Part shown: positions 20,952 through 32,478 of the stretch, piece by piece
Position numbering within the stretch: the first letter of the stretch is position 1
Layout: each line of letters begins with the position of its first letter
Assembly: GCA_007258455.2 (NCBI GenBank)
Contig: VDFB02275553.1
Coordinates: 1-64,000, forward strand
Length of the DNA: 64,000 nt
Direction of reading: 5' to 3'
From: Sequoia sempervirens
Lineage: Eukaryota > Streptophyta > Pinopsida > Cupressales > Cupressaceae
Notes under the pieces: generated by a model
Databases searched by the model: none
Seen by the model: the letters and a program-made list of their open reading frames with translations, nothing else
What the model was told of the DNA's origin: nothing
Position numbers and translations under genes: made by a program

Positions 20952-21622
20952 CTACAGACAAAATCGAGCAGGAGTAGCCAAAAAGAATCACAATTATTAT
21001 CAGAAAAATTGTTAAAAAATTCCAGAGAACTGTAGGGTTGCGATTTTTGATAGCAACAAACCTTAGGTCACAGAAGAACGTGATAAAAAGGAGTATGTTG
21101 TGCCAAACAGCAACCAGAATTTGTAGAAAACACACGAGTTGCAAAAATGCCCAGAACTAGACTCCAAATCCACAGAATTGTTTTGCAGAGATGCGCCCAA
21201 AAAATCGCGCCCAGAAAATGCCCAAATGAAGCCTTTGTCGCGCACCAAAACCAGGCCAAAATCGCGTCCAAAAAACAAGTCGCGCGGGTTTTTTGTTTTC
21301 AAAAAATGCGTTTTAAAAAACGCCCAAAAATACCCTAGGCGCGGGAGGAAAACAGACGCCTAGAAATTTGCAGAAAACGCGACCAGAATCCTTCGAGAAT
21401 GCAGAAAAAACGCGTTTAGAAATTCGCCATTATCAGTCGCGCGCAGAAGAACAAAAAACGCCCAGAAAAGGGTTTTATTCGCGCGCTTGAAAGCAGAGAA
21501 AAAAAATGCGCGATTCTGCACAGACACGATTTTGCAGAAGAAGTTTACACAGACGAAAACCACACGATCATATGCGATTTTCAAAAACTTCTTAAAAATC
21601 ACGAATGGCGCCAAAATGCTTT

Positions 21623-21637
21623 CCTACTTTGATACCA
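21623..21637 (-). other. Copia primer-binding site
   Basis: On the minus strand, TGGTATCAAAGTAGG lies immediately next to the LTR end at 21638. It is the initiator-Met-type priming sequence used by copia elements. Confidence 0.85.
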
Positions 21638-21855
21638 TGAAACGGAGCAAAACCAGAGAGATTTCAAATATTCGTTGTATTAACAAGAAGCGAAAAGCTT
21701 CATAAATAGAATACAAAGGAGATGTTTCCCAAAACAGCGTTACACTAATAGAAACATCAACGGAAGACAAAAAATAGCAAGAAATCAAAGACGGCTAATT
21801 TACAGGAACGTTACAAGTGATTCAGCATTAATTAATTACTAAATATAATTTAATA
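21638..21855 (-). repeat. 5' LTR of the copia element
   Basis: 218 bp, uninterrupted, starting TGAAACGGAGC on the + strand. It preserves the empty target site (acgttacaagtgatt) for the hAT-like insertion found in the other LTR. Confidence 0.9.
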
Positions 21856-21860
21856 GAGTC

Positions 21861-22673
21861 AGCATTTTCTAAATTTTAGAGCCCAAAATCATTTTGTTTT
21901 TTAAATCTGCAAGTGGTAGGTCAATGAATTTGAAATGTGGTTTCAAAGAGACATTATATTGGAGTGGCTTTGGAATTTTATTATTCCTCTCTCTTGGTCA
22001 CAAACTAACTCTTACTTATCTATTGATGAAATTTGTCCTCTCTTCCAGACAACAGTAATTCATTATCAGATAATTTGTTGACTCTGATAGTTGATACTAG
22101 AGCTTGAGAGATGCTCACCAGTAAAGAAGCAAAACTCATAATAAATTGCAACTTGTGCCAGTTTGTGATTTCATGCCCTAAAATATCAGAATTTAAAAAA
22201 AAAACTTCCCCAGCCAAGTTAAACATTCAAAAAATTATGATTCTATCTGATTAAATTGCTGATAAATTGTGAAACAGATGCCTTCTCCCACAAATCAAGA
22301 TTTTCTCCAATTTTTTCTTGACAGCCTATATAAATATTTTCTTTTCATTTGCAGTGAAATTTTTCAACATTTCAGAGCATTTTTTGAGCTCACGTTTTAA
22401 GAGTGTTGAGACATAAGCGAGTTATCAACAATGACGATGAGGGTTTCAGTAATGACTACATGCTACACTGGACTTTGATTTCAGCCTCCAAGTACATAAA
22501 TCTCTTAAAAAATTACTTTTTTTGTTTATAAATCATGTAGCTGGTTTGTCCCCTGCAGGCTCTGGATTGGGGTCTGGTTCAACCCAGATTGGATTTCAGG
22601 TTGATCTGGGTGGGGGGTTTTGTAGAGTGCAGATTTTTCACTGTGGGTTCATCCCAAATGAATCCAAATGAAC
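21861..22673. other. Intron sequence, nothing recognised
   Basis: About 800 bp of AT-rich sequence downstream of the copia element, without coding similarity or clear repeats. Confidence 0.4.
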
Positions 22674-22822
22674 CTGGGAGGAATTTAGCAGAATCCAAAT
22701 GAACCCAAAATGAATCCATAGGAAAATCACAAGTTTTAATTTTTCTTTTGCTTGTAGGATCATTCCATTTGGATCTTTTGATAAAGGGATTTTGTATGGT
22801 GGATTGGTTTACGGGATTATCA
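22674..22822 (+). repeat. Local duplication, copy A
   Basis: About 149 bp from ctgggaggaatttagcag to acgggattatca; copy B is at 28123-28269. If the LTR unit between them is removed, the two copies lie about 233 bp apart, so a small tandem duplication existed before the LTR inserted. Confidence 0.88.
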
Positions 22823-23298
22823 ATTACAAGGAGAAAGAGAAGACTTAGAGCTTTAGTGTAATGTCCCCTAATTGGGAATGCCCTAAATTTGCCCTAATTC
22901 CTTAAATTTTAAATGAACAATGGGTTAGAGAATATCTTTCACCTGATTGAAGCCCTGCACAGATTAGAATCATTTACCACAATCATACTGATTAGCAGAT
23001 TATAATCATTTACCACAATAATACTAATTAGCAGATTATCATAATTAAATATGAGTAAACTCATGGCCAAGCATTAATTCAATCACAAAGCATTTTACAC
23101 ATCCTTGGAGGGTTCAACCATTGGAGAGTACGGGAGAACATGACTCGATAGGGTGCCTAGGACCCATCTTGCCAACCATTTCCCTCTCTCTATGATTTGG
23201 CCTCTTGTGCTGATTCACCATGATGAAGGGGTGAGATTACAATGGGTGCCCTGAAAGTGCCATCTCTCCTAGGCCCAAGGCGCTGTACCATTGGTACC

Positions 23299-26200
23299 TG
23301 TTGGTGTACATTTTATCATCCACTGAACACACAGAATAAAATGTCCAAAGACACTCTATCCTCTCTTGAACAAAATCACCGCGTATGCTAAGATTGCGAG
23401 AAGATCATATGGCGACTCCAAGGTTTCTTTTGTCAGGTCTTGACGTGTGGATAAGTTCAATGGGCATTGTGATATGCTGGTAATACACAAAGGCACTTAT
23501 GCTAGGCTTGTTCAATTCACAAGTTAGGACTTAGACGGATTTAACATTAAATACTCTTTCTTTTTGGGATTTCAAAAAACGTGCAAAAGGACAAGGGTTT
23601 AGAAGTTCTAATCTACTCCTAAGAATTCAAGAGACGGTAAAGATTAGGTGAAACTAGTAACCACACTTTGCCTCGCCTCCCTGGGACAACTACACAAAGT
23701 GGGTGCAATCTTCAAGGGGTGTGATTATAGTTTTCATGTCTCGAACAATATTGATCCAGACTGAAGTTAAGCATCCACAATCATAAGCTCAGGCTAACTT
23801 TACGCATTAAATAAAAATCATCTATTCAAAGAAAGTATGAGCTAAGTTTCACCAATCAATACTATCAGATCTTTCATTCATTTAACAAACATTCAAATCA
23901 AATTCTATCTTAATTGTAATCTAATGTTGAAGAAGCTGTGCAACCTTGCAAACCACTTGACAATAAAAGGGATTCAAAGCAAATCATGCATAAGAGCTTT
24001 TATTATCGGAAGTAGCAATACGTAACAATCTCATACACTTTCTTCATTCTTTACAAATGAGGGGCGAGCTCAATTTATAAGCTCTTCAATTACAATTCAA
24101 TGGCCAAGATTGATTTTGAATCAACGACAGAGATTACAAAATAAAACCTTGTCACAACCAACTACCTCTCTACCAATGAGAAAATTACATTCGGGGACAC
24201 TTGTCCTTCTGCTAAATATAAACCAACAATAAAATAGAAAGTTGTTGCATGGTGGAGTGTCAGGTTCATTGAATCTAGACATGTTGGCTTGGAACAACCT
24301 GATTGGTCAGGGAGCCAATTTAGCAAGTTGGATGTCCTCCTTGGTCACTTTGTTCATTTTTCCATGTTCTTTCCTTAGAATATTTTCCCTGCCGATGACT
24401 CTGTCCTTTGTGCTTGTTTCTTCCTAGCTTTGATCTTGGATTCCTTTTGAGACTTTGATTTCTTCTTCTCACCTGTACTGGAAGTCTCGTCTTGGAGCAG
24501 ATGTTTGGACTTGAAGTTATTTTCTTTCCTGATTGCTTTGAAATTCCTCTTGCTTGAATTGGATTGGTGTTATTCCTTTGGATTTCCTCTCCAAATTCTC
24601 CAATTTGTGTCAAAAAATGGAAATTTGTTTGGAATACTCTTCTTGTCACCATCTGATTCTGATTGGAAGCTTGTCTTTAATTCTTCAAGAGATGAAATCC
24701 TTCAAGAAGTTGCCTTGATTGCTTCAATAGGTCTGAGATTGTAGATGAAATCCCCCCAAGATGTCCGAATATTCTTTCAAGTGCCTTGAATTTGGAGAGG
24801 AACTCCCCTATGCTTTTGCCACAATGGAGGAAATTGGAACTTTCTCTGTGAAGTATTTCCCATACTTAGCCAAATTTTGGCTATTCAATTTCATTTTGTA
24901 ACACCTTCATGTAGACCATTCAACACTTAGCCAAGATTTTGGCCATCTCTATGCTCAAATGAACTTTGCCTGTGGATTTGCCTCCAATTCTGAATTTGGC
25001 TTGTGCTAAGTAGGGCAGACTACATCCTTGGACAAGGATTTTATTCATTTCCTCTTTACTTTTCCTTTTATTCCTCTTCATTCTTCCTGTTTTCTTTCCA
25101 ACACTTAGTCAAAAATTTGATTCTTTTGCTGTAGGAAAATTCCACACTTAGCCATTTTTTTTGTTTCCTCTTGGCAAATTTTACCATGTTGTTTCTAACC
25201 TTGGCGGACTTTGGCACATGTCATGCCATTTTCATCTCCCCTTGGCAGACTTGACACTTGGTTAGGACAATTCTTGTTTGGGAGGAGGCGAACTTTGCTG
25301 ATTGCTATGCCATCTTTGTTTAGACATGGCTCTTTCTTCTTATAGTGGACTTGGTGAACACTTAGGCATTTTCCCTTGGGCGGACTTCAGACTTGTCTTG
25401 CCATCTTGACCAAGTGCTGGGTGGACTTACAAGTTCTTTTGCCATCTTCTATTCTTTGTCATTTAACCATATTTTGCCAATACTTAGCCAATTTTTTAAA
25501 GTTTTCTCTCCCCTTCTAGGCTGGGCGGACTTCATCAATGCTTGGACATGCTTCTCAAGTGCTAGGCAGACTTTAGAGTGCCTTGGACAAGGCTGGGCGG
25601 ACTTCAAGATGTTCATGCCATTTTTCTTTCCAAGGTGAGGGCGGACTTTACCATGCTTAAGACATTATATACTTGGCAAGGTCGGACTTTGAATCTTCCT
25701 TTCCATTGTGCTTATCATCATTATGGCGGACTTTGTAGTGCCTTGACAAGTCTCCTAAAGTAGGTCGACTTTGAAACTTTCATGCCATATCCTCTTCTCC
25801 TTATGGTGGACTTTGTTGGTGCCTTCACAGACTCTTGGCGGACTTCATTGATGTCTTTCCATGCTCTTTCCAAGGTGGGGCGGACTTCAAAGTCTCTTTG
25901 CCAAGCTTCCATGGCGGACTTTCTAGACTTCATTCCATGATGCAAGTGTCTTTCCAAAGGCATGGCGGACTTCAAGAAGGTTTTGCCATGGATAGGGCGG
26001 ACTTCTTACTTTCCTTTCCATACTCCCCTTTGGCATGGCGGACTTTAGATCAAGCTTGCCATATACAAGGGCGGACTTCATGAATTTCTTTCCATAATCT
26101 TTCCAAGGTGGGGCGGACTTCAAAGTCTCTTTGCCAAGTTCCATGGTGGACTTTCTAGAGCCTTTGACATATTTTTTTCTCCCTCCTAGCGGACCTGACA

Positions 26201-26784
26201 TTGTCTTTGCCATCTTCATGGCGGACTTGGAAGCTCTTTAGACATTATCCTAGGACATACTTCTTCAGACTTATGCCATTTTCACCTTAGGTCGCCATGA
26301 ATTTCATGCTTGTCTTTTTCTGGATCATCAAACCCTCGCCATATGCCTTTTCTCTTGATTTTTGCTTTTGAAGGCCAAAAATTTTGATTCTAAAAATGGA
26401 AATGTTGACTCCATGACCTATGAGACCTTGGCACTTTCTAAAAATAGAAAAAGCAAAAATCCCTAAAAAATAGGAGTCTCGGATTGGTCCAAAAATGCCA
26501 AAAAGGAAAAAAGCAAAAAAGCAAAAATCCCTAAAAAATAGGAAGTGTCAGAATTGACTCAAAGCACAGGCGATCCTTGTCTTCCGGACCTTCTGAGCAC
26601 TTCCATGACATCTAGGCACTGTTTTGGGCTTGAATTCCCAACTTGGCTCGGACGACTCTTCAAAATTCTAACTCCTCATTGTAAAAGAAACATGGTGATT
26701 AGCAGTTGCGACACCAAGGCAAAAAAAAGCAAAAACAAGGGGGTCCCCATTTGCAATGGGGCGATGTGTGAAAAGGTCACAACA
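23299..26784. mobile_element. 3.5-kb LTR-like element with internal minisatellite
   Basis: It begins TGTTGGTGTAC and ends ...GGTCACAACA, so the ends are TGTTG/CAACA, and is flanked by gtacc (23294-23298 and 26785-26789). It is 3,486 bp with no recognised coding domain, primer-binding site or polypurine tract. No second copy of the start is seen inside, so it is either a very long solo LTR or a non-autonomous element. About 1 kb of it is the GGCGGACTT minisatellite. Poly-A-rich segments near 26440-26740 contain repeated aaaaagcaaaaa. Confidence 0.75.
25200..26250 (+). repeat. GGCGGACTT ... GCCAT minisatellite
   Basis: About 25 irregular units of mean length 43 bp. A typical unit is ATGGCGGACTT, about 15 variable bases, then TTTGCCAT or TTTCCAT. 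Units at 25911, 25961, 26034 and 26216 show both ends clearly. Because ATGGC and GCCAT are complementary, each unit can fold on itself. Two blocks (around 25876-25930 and 26110-26160) are near-identical to each other. Open frames across the array have low complexity and are not genes. Confidence 0.9.
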
Positions 26785-28122
26785 GTACCCCAAATGGATA
26801 CCCCCATGGCCTCCTTGGGACTACTTGGTCCTCCATCTTGAGGTGGCGTACTTAGGAGACTGTCCCATCACTGTTCCCCTCTTGTAATCTCAGCCTTCTG
26901 TATCATGGCTAAACATTCAAATCATATGATAACCAGTATTAATCATATTTAAGGAAGCAGTCATAACAGTAATGCATCATTAGTATTTTGAATTGAAATA
27001 ATCACAATCACTCATACTAAATTATGCTGCACCATATGATTGTAAATCAGATCTCATACTGCCAACTCAGGAAATCGGACTGCTGCACAAATGTTAATTA
27101 ATTGATTATTTCTGACTTAGAAGATGCAGACCTCTATTCCTTTTACTTGATCAGATGATTTCTGTCTTAATGTTCAGATGTTTATTGATTTTCAGACTGA
27201 GTCAACTTGCTCTCCGATCCATGGCTTAATATTCAGAAATTATTGGTTCTCCAGACTGAGCAATTCTCTCTCCAATCGATCTGTTCTCAATGTTCAGAAG
27301 ATATTGTTTCCTTATTGATTTATCATTTATCTTCATTTATCTCTCCTCGAGCCAACTCTTCTTCCCACTATTTCTTCTAATCTTAGTATATCGTATTAAT
27401 GTATCTGTGTGCTATGCTCAGGAATATCTTCCAGATTTCCTGTTTATTTTCCTTCCATTTGATGCTCTGTTTGCAGACCTTTATTTCTGATCTCTTCCAT
27501 CTGCCTTTATACTCAGAAAATGTGTATTGCTTGCTGCCTTATAACTCCTATCTTCATCCTCCTTAAATAGCATCTAATGTGCTTCTTCCTGAAGGAGGTG
27601 TCCCATCACAAGGAGGGATGACTTTGTCCCACAGGGTGGCAGCATTTAGTTTTCGTGCCTTTCCAAAGTAGGCACACCATTGAGTGGTCGGCCTTATTTA
27701 TTATTTATTTCACTTAGTAATAGGTCGGCCAGCAATCAGTCTTCAAATTACATAATAAATATTCTTATTTAATTCCAATGTTTGTCTTGAATTAGCAGGT
27801 CGGCACATTATAAGGTCTTTCATTTTTTTGGGCGCTGCCTTATATACATATTAATCACTGTCCTTACTAATCGCTGCTTATTCTCCTTTTTCTTTACTGC
27901 TCTTGATTGCCCATATTTATAAGTAATTTGGAGCTTATTAATTAATGTATGGTCGGCCAGGATATAACATTAAGTGTTTTTAATAGGTCAGCTGCCCCCA
28001 TTAATCTAATCGCCTGACTTGTTTATCAATTAAGGGCTGCTAACCCTAATTTTCTGGGGGCATGACATTTAGCCTTTATGCAGCATGCAGGATTCCTTGG
28101 AGGCCACAGGCTTGCTGCTCTG

Positions 28123-28269
28123 CTGGGAGGAATTTAGCAGAAATGAACCCAAAATGAATCCATAGGAAAAGCACAAGTTTTTAATGTATTTTTTTGACTC
28201 ATGGGATCATTCCATTTGGATCTTTTGATGGAGGGATTTTGTATGGCAGATTGGTTCACGGGATTGTCA
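28123..28269 (+). repeat. Local duplication, copy B
   Basis: Matches 22674-22822 with about 10 percent difference and a short deletion near 28139. The sequence between here and 28620 matches nothing I recognise. Confidence 0.85.
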
Positions 28270-28797
28270 CAAGATAGACAGAAGTAAAGAGGAAGAAGTA
28301 TATTCCTCCACACCAAATGACTTTGAGATCCTCCAAGAAGGGAGAAAAAGCGGCAACATGATTTCTTTTTCATAATCTTTGGGTGTGTGGTTATGTTTAG
28401 CCTCTTGCTTCGATGCAAGAGTTTGTGCTTCACTTAGTATAGGCTATGTTACTGTGAATGGCAACAGTAACCCCTTTGTTCTGATTGTCCCCAGTTGGGG
28501 ACCTTGTTTGCACCCCTATTATAGGGCTGATGCGTTTCTCATTTTTACTATTTTCTATATGGGAGTGGACCCCATGTCCACCACTTCTTACGGATTAAAA
28601 AAAAAACTAACAAATTGAACTTCTGCATGCACCTCGATCACCATGGCTCCCATTTCCTGCAAAATTCCTTCATCCTTTCCTCTAAACCCTATTTCTGTCT
28701 CTATGTTGGCTCCTAGTGCCCTTGAGTCTTTGTTTTTTATGGTAAAATGCGTATTTTGACTGCTGCTGGCACTTCTGATGTCAGGTGTGTCTTTCGG

Positions 28798-30077
28798 AGT
28801 GTTACAAGACTCGCCTAGACTCGGCGAGTCTTGGCGAGTCCCGAGGCGAGTGAGGCTGGGCAAGTCTTTGGGACTCGGCTGCCGAGTACTCGCCAGACTC
28901 GCCGAGTCCCGAGCCAAAGACTCGGCCATCAGTTTGTGGGCGTGTGTGTCAAAAAAAACACATTTTAAAGTTTCAGAACTGCTTAATTAAATGGCTAAAT
29001 CTCGACCTTGATGTTTTTTAAATATGTAATTAGTGTCTTTAATTTACAATTTTTTTAATTAAATGGTGCGCGCCATGAAGGTTTGTGTGGTTTTGAAGGT
29101 CTTCATTTGGGCTTGGTGCCGGGGGCTCCGCCCCTCGACCCCGCCCTGTATCGCGATAGGGAGCGCGCCCAGGGCGCTGCCCCGGGACCCCGCGAGGGGC
29201 GCTGCCCCTCGACCCCGCTGGGGGCGCTGCCCCCAGACCCCCGCAAGGGGTGCTGCCCCTTGACCCTGCTGGGGGCGTTGCCCCCAGACCCCCACAAGGG
29301 GCGCTGCCCCCAGACCCCCGCGAAGGGCACTACCCCTTGATCCTATTGGGGTGTTTCCCCCAAAACCTCATCAAACTATAGGTCTAAGCATGTTATAGCC
29401 CAATGATGAATCATGATCATTAAACCTACAAAATACATATCCCCTGTTGTAAATCTTTGTATCTTTTGCAGTCAAAGCCATAATCAAGGATTATCTTGTT
29501 CCATACATTAGACAACAAAGCATGCAGTCTTGAAGGCTACAATAAAAATTTAATAATAAATTCCTCACTTGAATATACACACCAATCATTGAGATGCAAG
29601 AAAATATCATGGCTGCATCATCATCTATGACCTATCTTAGACACTAGCGCATGACTTGTCGTGATGTTGGGATGAGTAATGCAAGCTCTTTTGAGCCATA
29701 GACTTATATTTTTAATTTTGATATTTGTTTTGATGCCATGGATTTCATATTCCATGAGTTTTGTATACATTTGACAATATTTATATATTTGAATGTGTTA
29801 TTTCCTTCAGCTAAAATTTGCGTTTATACTTATGTGATCGATGTATGTTTGTGTATGAGATCATAGTAATTTCTATTTGATGATGTTATTGTGTCTTTAA
29901 GGTTTATTTATTAAAGGGTGCGTGAAACAAGTGTTAAATCCTTAAAAATCTCTGAATTTCTTGGGTTTTTCTATTTGCCGAGTCTTTGCCGAGTCTTTGC
30001 CGAGTCTGGGCACCGAGTCCGAGTCCGAGTCAAAAATTGGCTTGCCGAGTCCGAGGCGAGTCCGAGTCTTGTAACTA
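28798..30077. mobile_element. hAT-like DNA transposon, GACTCG family, copy 2
   Basis: About 1,280 bp with ends AGTGTTACAAGACTCGCC and, inverted, TAGTTACAAGACTCGG. Both ends are rich in GACTCG motifs and the middle holds the GC minisatellite, all as in copy 1. Flanks tctttcgg and tcttccag agree at 6 of 8 positions, with two transitions, consistent with an old 8-bp target duplication. No transposase remains. Confidence 0.75.
29110..29345 (+). repeat. GC-rich minisatellite, copy 2
   Basis: Same unit family as 14600-14890, better preserved (GGGGGCGCTGCCCCCAGACC). It contains an additional palindrome, tatcgcgata, at about 29149. Confidence 0.9.
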
Positions 30078-30679
30078 TCTTCCAGACGACCATTGGCATT
30101 TGGGTGAGAAGGTTATGTTATCTGTTGATGGCCCAACTTCCTACTTTTGCATGAATGTGGATGTGGCTATGGCAGCCTTCGTTTCATCTGCATGAATGTG
30201 GCTGTGACTTTGATGGCAGTAGTGGTTGCATCTGAAGTTATATCTGCTGCCTCGACCACAGCAGGCTGCACTTGAATTGCTGATTCTGGTAACCCTTTGG
30301 ATGCTTCTAGTCAAGAGTGTAAGGATTTTTGTTGGATTCTGGTTTGATTTCTGGTTTGTTTGGGTTTTCCCCTCGATGCTTCTATGTGTCTGCTATTATG
30401 GGGTCCTTGGTGGCGGTGCCTAGCATGTCCAAGAATGTTTTGGGTTTTTCTTCAGCTGATGTTTTTTCTATGCTTTCTGTTGCTGGTTTGAGTGCTGCGT
30501 TTGTTTCTCCTACATTGTTTGTATGTCCTCCTGATAGTATCCCTTAGAGTTCTAGCTTTTGCTGCAGGTGATGTGTCTGTGTTGGTGGCAGGGACAGAAC
30601 ACTACCCTCAGCCCTCTGCAGTGATTGATGGTGCATTAAAAGGGACAAGGGTTTTAGCCTGGCTTTGAGTTCAGAGAAA

Positions 30680-31260
30680 ATCCCCCTACTTGTTTAGGGG
30701 GATGATGTTGTGGAAGAAGTTTATTAAGTTGAGAAGATTTTGATCTATAGATTTAATTCTTTTTGGCCAAGGTTGTTGGATCTATATGCTCAGGTTCCAA
30801 GACCTAGAACTTAGAAGCCTTTCTTGTTAAAAGATGTAGATATTTACCAGCTTGCTCATGGTTTTATATTATTGTTTGTAAATAGAAGTAATTTAAGGAG
30901 TTTATTTTTGGAGAAGTGGCATTGGTTTTGGGGGAATACTGCTCAATTATTGAATCCTCTTACAGAAACCTTCTTGGTGATTCCAGTGTGGGCCAGACTG
31001 CCAAATCTCCCTTTTCAGTTTTGGATTGACTCTTGTTTGGAGGCTATTGGTAACATTCTTGGTAATTTTTTGTCTCTCTTCGGAGACAAACATTTTGTCT
31101 TACCCTAACTTTGTTTGTATCCAAGTAGTAATGGATGTTTTGAAGGGGGTGCTGGCTGAAATTTGGCTAAAAGTGGAAAATTGTATTTGGGAAAAGAAGT
31201 TAGATTATGAGAAGATGGCTTTCAGATGTTGTATCTATTATGACAGGTCATATGGCGGAT
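30680..31260 (+). pseudogene. DUF4283-domain protein remnant (LINE ORF1)
   Basis: The frame at 30824-31108 reads WHWFWGNTAQLLNPLTE, PVWARLPNLPFQFW and LEAIGNILGNFLSLF. After a frame change it continues EIWLKVENCIWEKKLDYE and AFRCC at 31146-31240. These match the DUF4283 domain plus the start of the following zinc-knuckle region of plant L1 ORF1 proteins, which bind nucleic acid. Several frame breaks; the zinc knuckle itself is lost. Confidence 0.8.
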
Positions 31261-32404
31261 GCTTACACTAGATTCAAGCTTAAGACTCCTAGTGCAAGGA
31301 TGCAAAACCTTACTATTTAGTAGTTTATAGTGCCTTGTGTGTAGTTTTAAACTTTTAAGTGCCCTATTTGATGCCTTAAATGAAGCCATCTCTGGTTGTT
31401 AAGTCACCTTCTCCTTTGGTTGTTTCTGCTTCCCCTCAGCTAGTCTCTCAAGGCATGCTACATCCTTAGCTCTTGGCTTCTCCCAAGAGAACTTGGCGAT
31501 TTCGGGCTTTGGTGTGGTAGCCTTGAATGAAGGTGTTTGGACTACTGTTTCTTAATTGGAATTCTTTTCTAGAAAGGATTCCTCTCAAATGATTTTGAGC
31601 TCTCATAAGAAAAACAGGTCGGTGAGCAAAGTGTGTGCTGGCTAGTTTCTATGTAGGTTCCTGCATGGATGTGGTAGCATGTTATTTTTTTTTTGTATTT
31701 TGTTTACTCTTTTGGGCTGATTTTGGCTTAAAGGCGAGGAGGTTGGTTGTAATCGTATCTATCTTTGGGAGTGGCCCTCTATAGAATCCACAATTTACCT
31801 ATAAAAGAAAAAATATTGGACCTTTGCCAGTGTTGTTTAGGAATGTACTTGTCTTAACAATTTAAGTAGTGAAAACACCAAATTTTTTACATTGTGCATA
31901 ACCAGGGTTATAATGATGTTCACTGTTATAAATTTGTACCAATGGTATGATCCTCAGTACAATATAAGTAGTTTTAGAACTGTACACGTGATACCTCATA
32001 GTTCTTGTGTTATATATCCATGCTTTATCTAGTTTGAAATTTAGTGTATCAGGGTATCAATTTTTTTAGGAAGAATGAGATGTTTGATTTCTTATACAAA
32101 CATTCATACCTCTGATTAAAGCTGTGTATTTTGTTTTTTAGAGACTGCACGCACTTTGGAATATTGTTGTTGGAAAAAAAAATTATGTTAACTTGCAGAA
32201 CATGTAGATGTGCGGAGAAGGAAGTGTTGGTTTTTGCTAGGAACATGCCATGCTATGTCAAAATTTCAGTTGAACTTATGATTTTCAGTTTTTTTGGTCT
32301 TTTAAACAGCAGACATGGTTTTTTGTAAAATTTCCCTTTTCTTTTGTTCAAACTAATGATTTAAAATTTTCTTTGTTGAACTAACTTCCGGTTCTTCCTT
32401 GCAG

Positions 32405-32478
32405 AGGTTCTGTCAACAAAATTAATCCCTTTGAAGGAGCAAGTACAAGTTGTTGAAGGGGATGCTATGGAAGAGTAG
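32405..32478 (+). CDS. PBB: Proteasome subunit beta type-7 (beta-2), last exon
   Basis: 74 bp after a ttcttccttgcag acceptor. AG completes the codon split at 2684. The frame then reads VLSTKLIPLKEQVQVVEG, then DAMEE and TAG at 32476-32478. This is the typical C-terminal end of plant PBB proteins (TEVLLTKI-type segment, then an acidic ...AMEE terminus). Both phase and homology place it directly after the exon at 2594-2684, 29.7 kb upstream. The conserved end and the open frame argue for a functional gene, not a pseudogene. Confidence 0.93.

Larger units (their letters stand above)
14128..21855 (-). mobile_element. Ty1/copia element, minus strand, with two hAT insertions
   Basis: LTRs of about 218 bp begin TGAAACGGAGC at 14128 and at 21638. 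The minus-strand primer-binding site is adjacent to the right LTR and the polypurine tract adjacent to the left one. gag, protease, integrase, RT and RNase H follow in copia order on the minus strand, each broken by several stops. Flanks gagtt (14123-14127) and gagtc (21856-21860) fit a 5-bp target duplication with one change. The two LTRs differ at about six sites in 218 bp, so it is older than the chromovirus. DNA transposons interrupt the left LTR and the leader. Confidence 0.92.
22857..28067 (+). mobile_element. Second TGTAATGTCCCC-family LTR unit, split by a 3.5-kb element
   Basis: It starts TGTAATGTCCCC and ends GGGGGCATGACA, with a perfect 5-bp duplication tttag (22852-22856 and 28068-28072). 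Subtracting the inner element (23299-26784 plus one gtacc) leaves about 1.72 kb, comparable to the 1.5-kb member at 3898-12955. Short stretches in the body (cttgaggtggcgtacttagg; ggtcggccag) also resemble that member. No coding region or second terminus is seen, so I read it as a solo LTR. Confidence 0.82.
28620..31815 (+). mobile_element. L1-type LINE remnant (ORF1 region and 3' tail)
   Basis: A DUF4283-type ORF1 is recognisable at 30680-31260, and the 3' end at about 31730-31815 (ggcgaggaggttggttgta ... acctataaaagaaaaaa) looks like a plant L1 tail. ORF2 (endonuclease, RT) is missing. The 5' limit is uncertain. Sequence from 28620 (ATGGCTCCCATTTCCTGC) seems continuous with that beyond the hAT-like insertion at 28798-30077. 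Sense orientation to the host gene. Confidence 0.65.
2685..32404 (+). other. PBB: 29.7-kb proteasome-gene intron filled with nested transposons
   Basis: The intron is delimited by the gtaagt donor after 2684 and the ttccttgcag acceptor before 32405, with matching exon phase. At 29,720 bp it contains at least eight distinguishable insertions: two TGTAATGTCCCC-family LTR units, a chromovirus, a copia element, three hAT-type elements, a 3.5-kb LTR-like element and a LINE remnant. The chromovirus and the LINE are in the sense direction of the host gene, and the copia is antisense. Intact flanking exons imply that the host transcript is still spliced across it, but this cannot be shown from sequence alone. 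Confidence 0.88.

Noticed and set aside
25393..26219. Overlapping frames on both strands over the GGCGGACTT region
   Set aside because: The frames follow the tandem array, change frame between units and match no protein.
25200..26250. CRISPR-like array
   Set aside because: Unit ends recur with variable middles, but spacing is irregular, repeats are imperfect, the context is plant nuclear DNA, and no cas genes exist.
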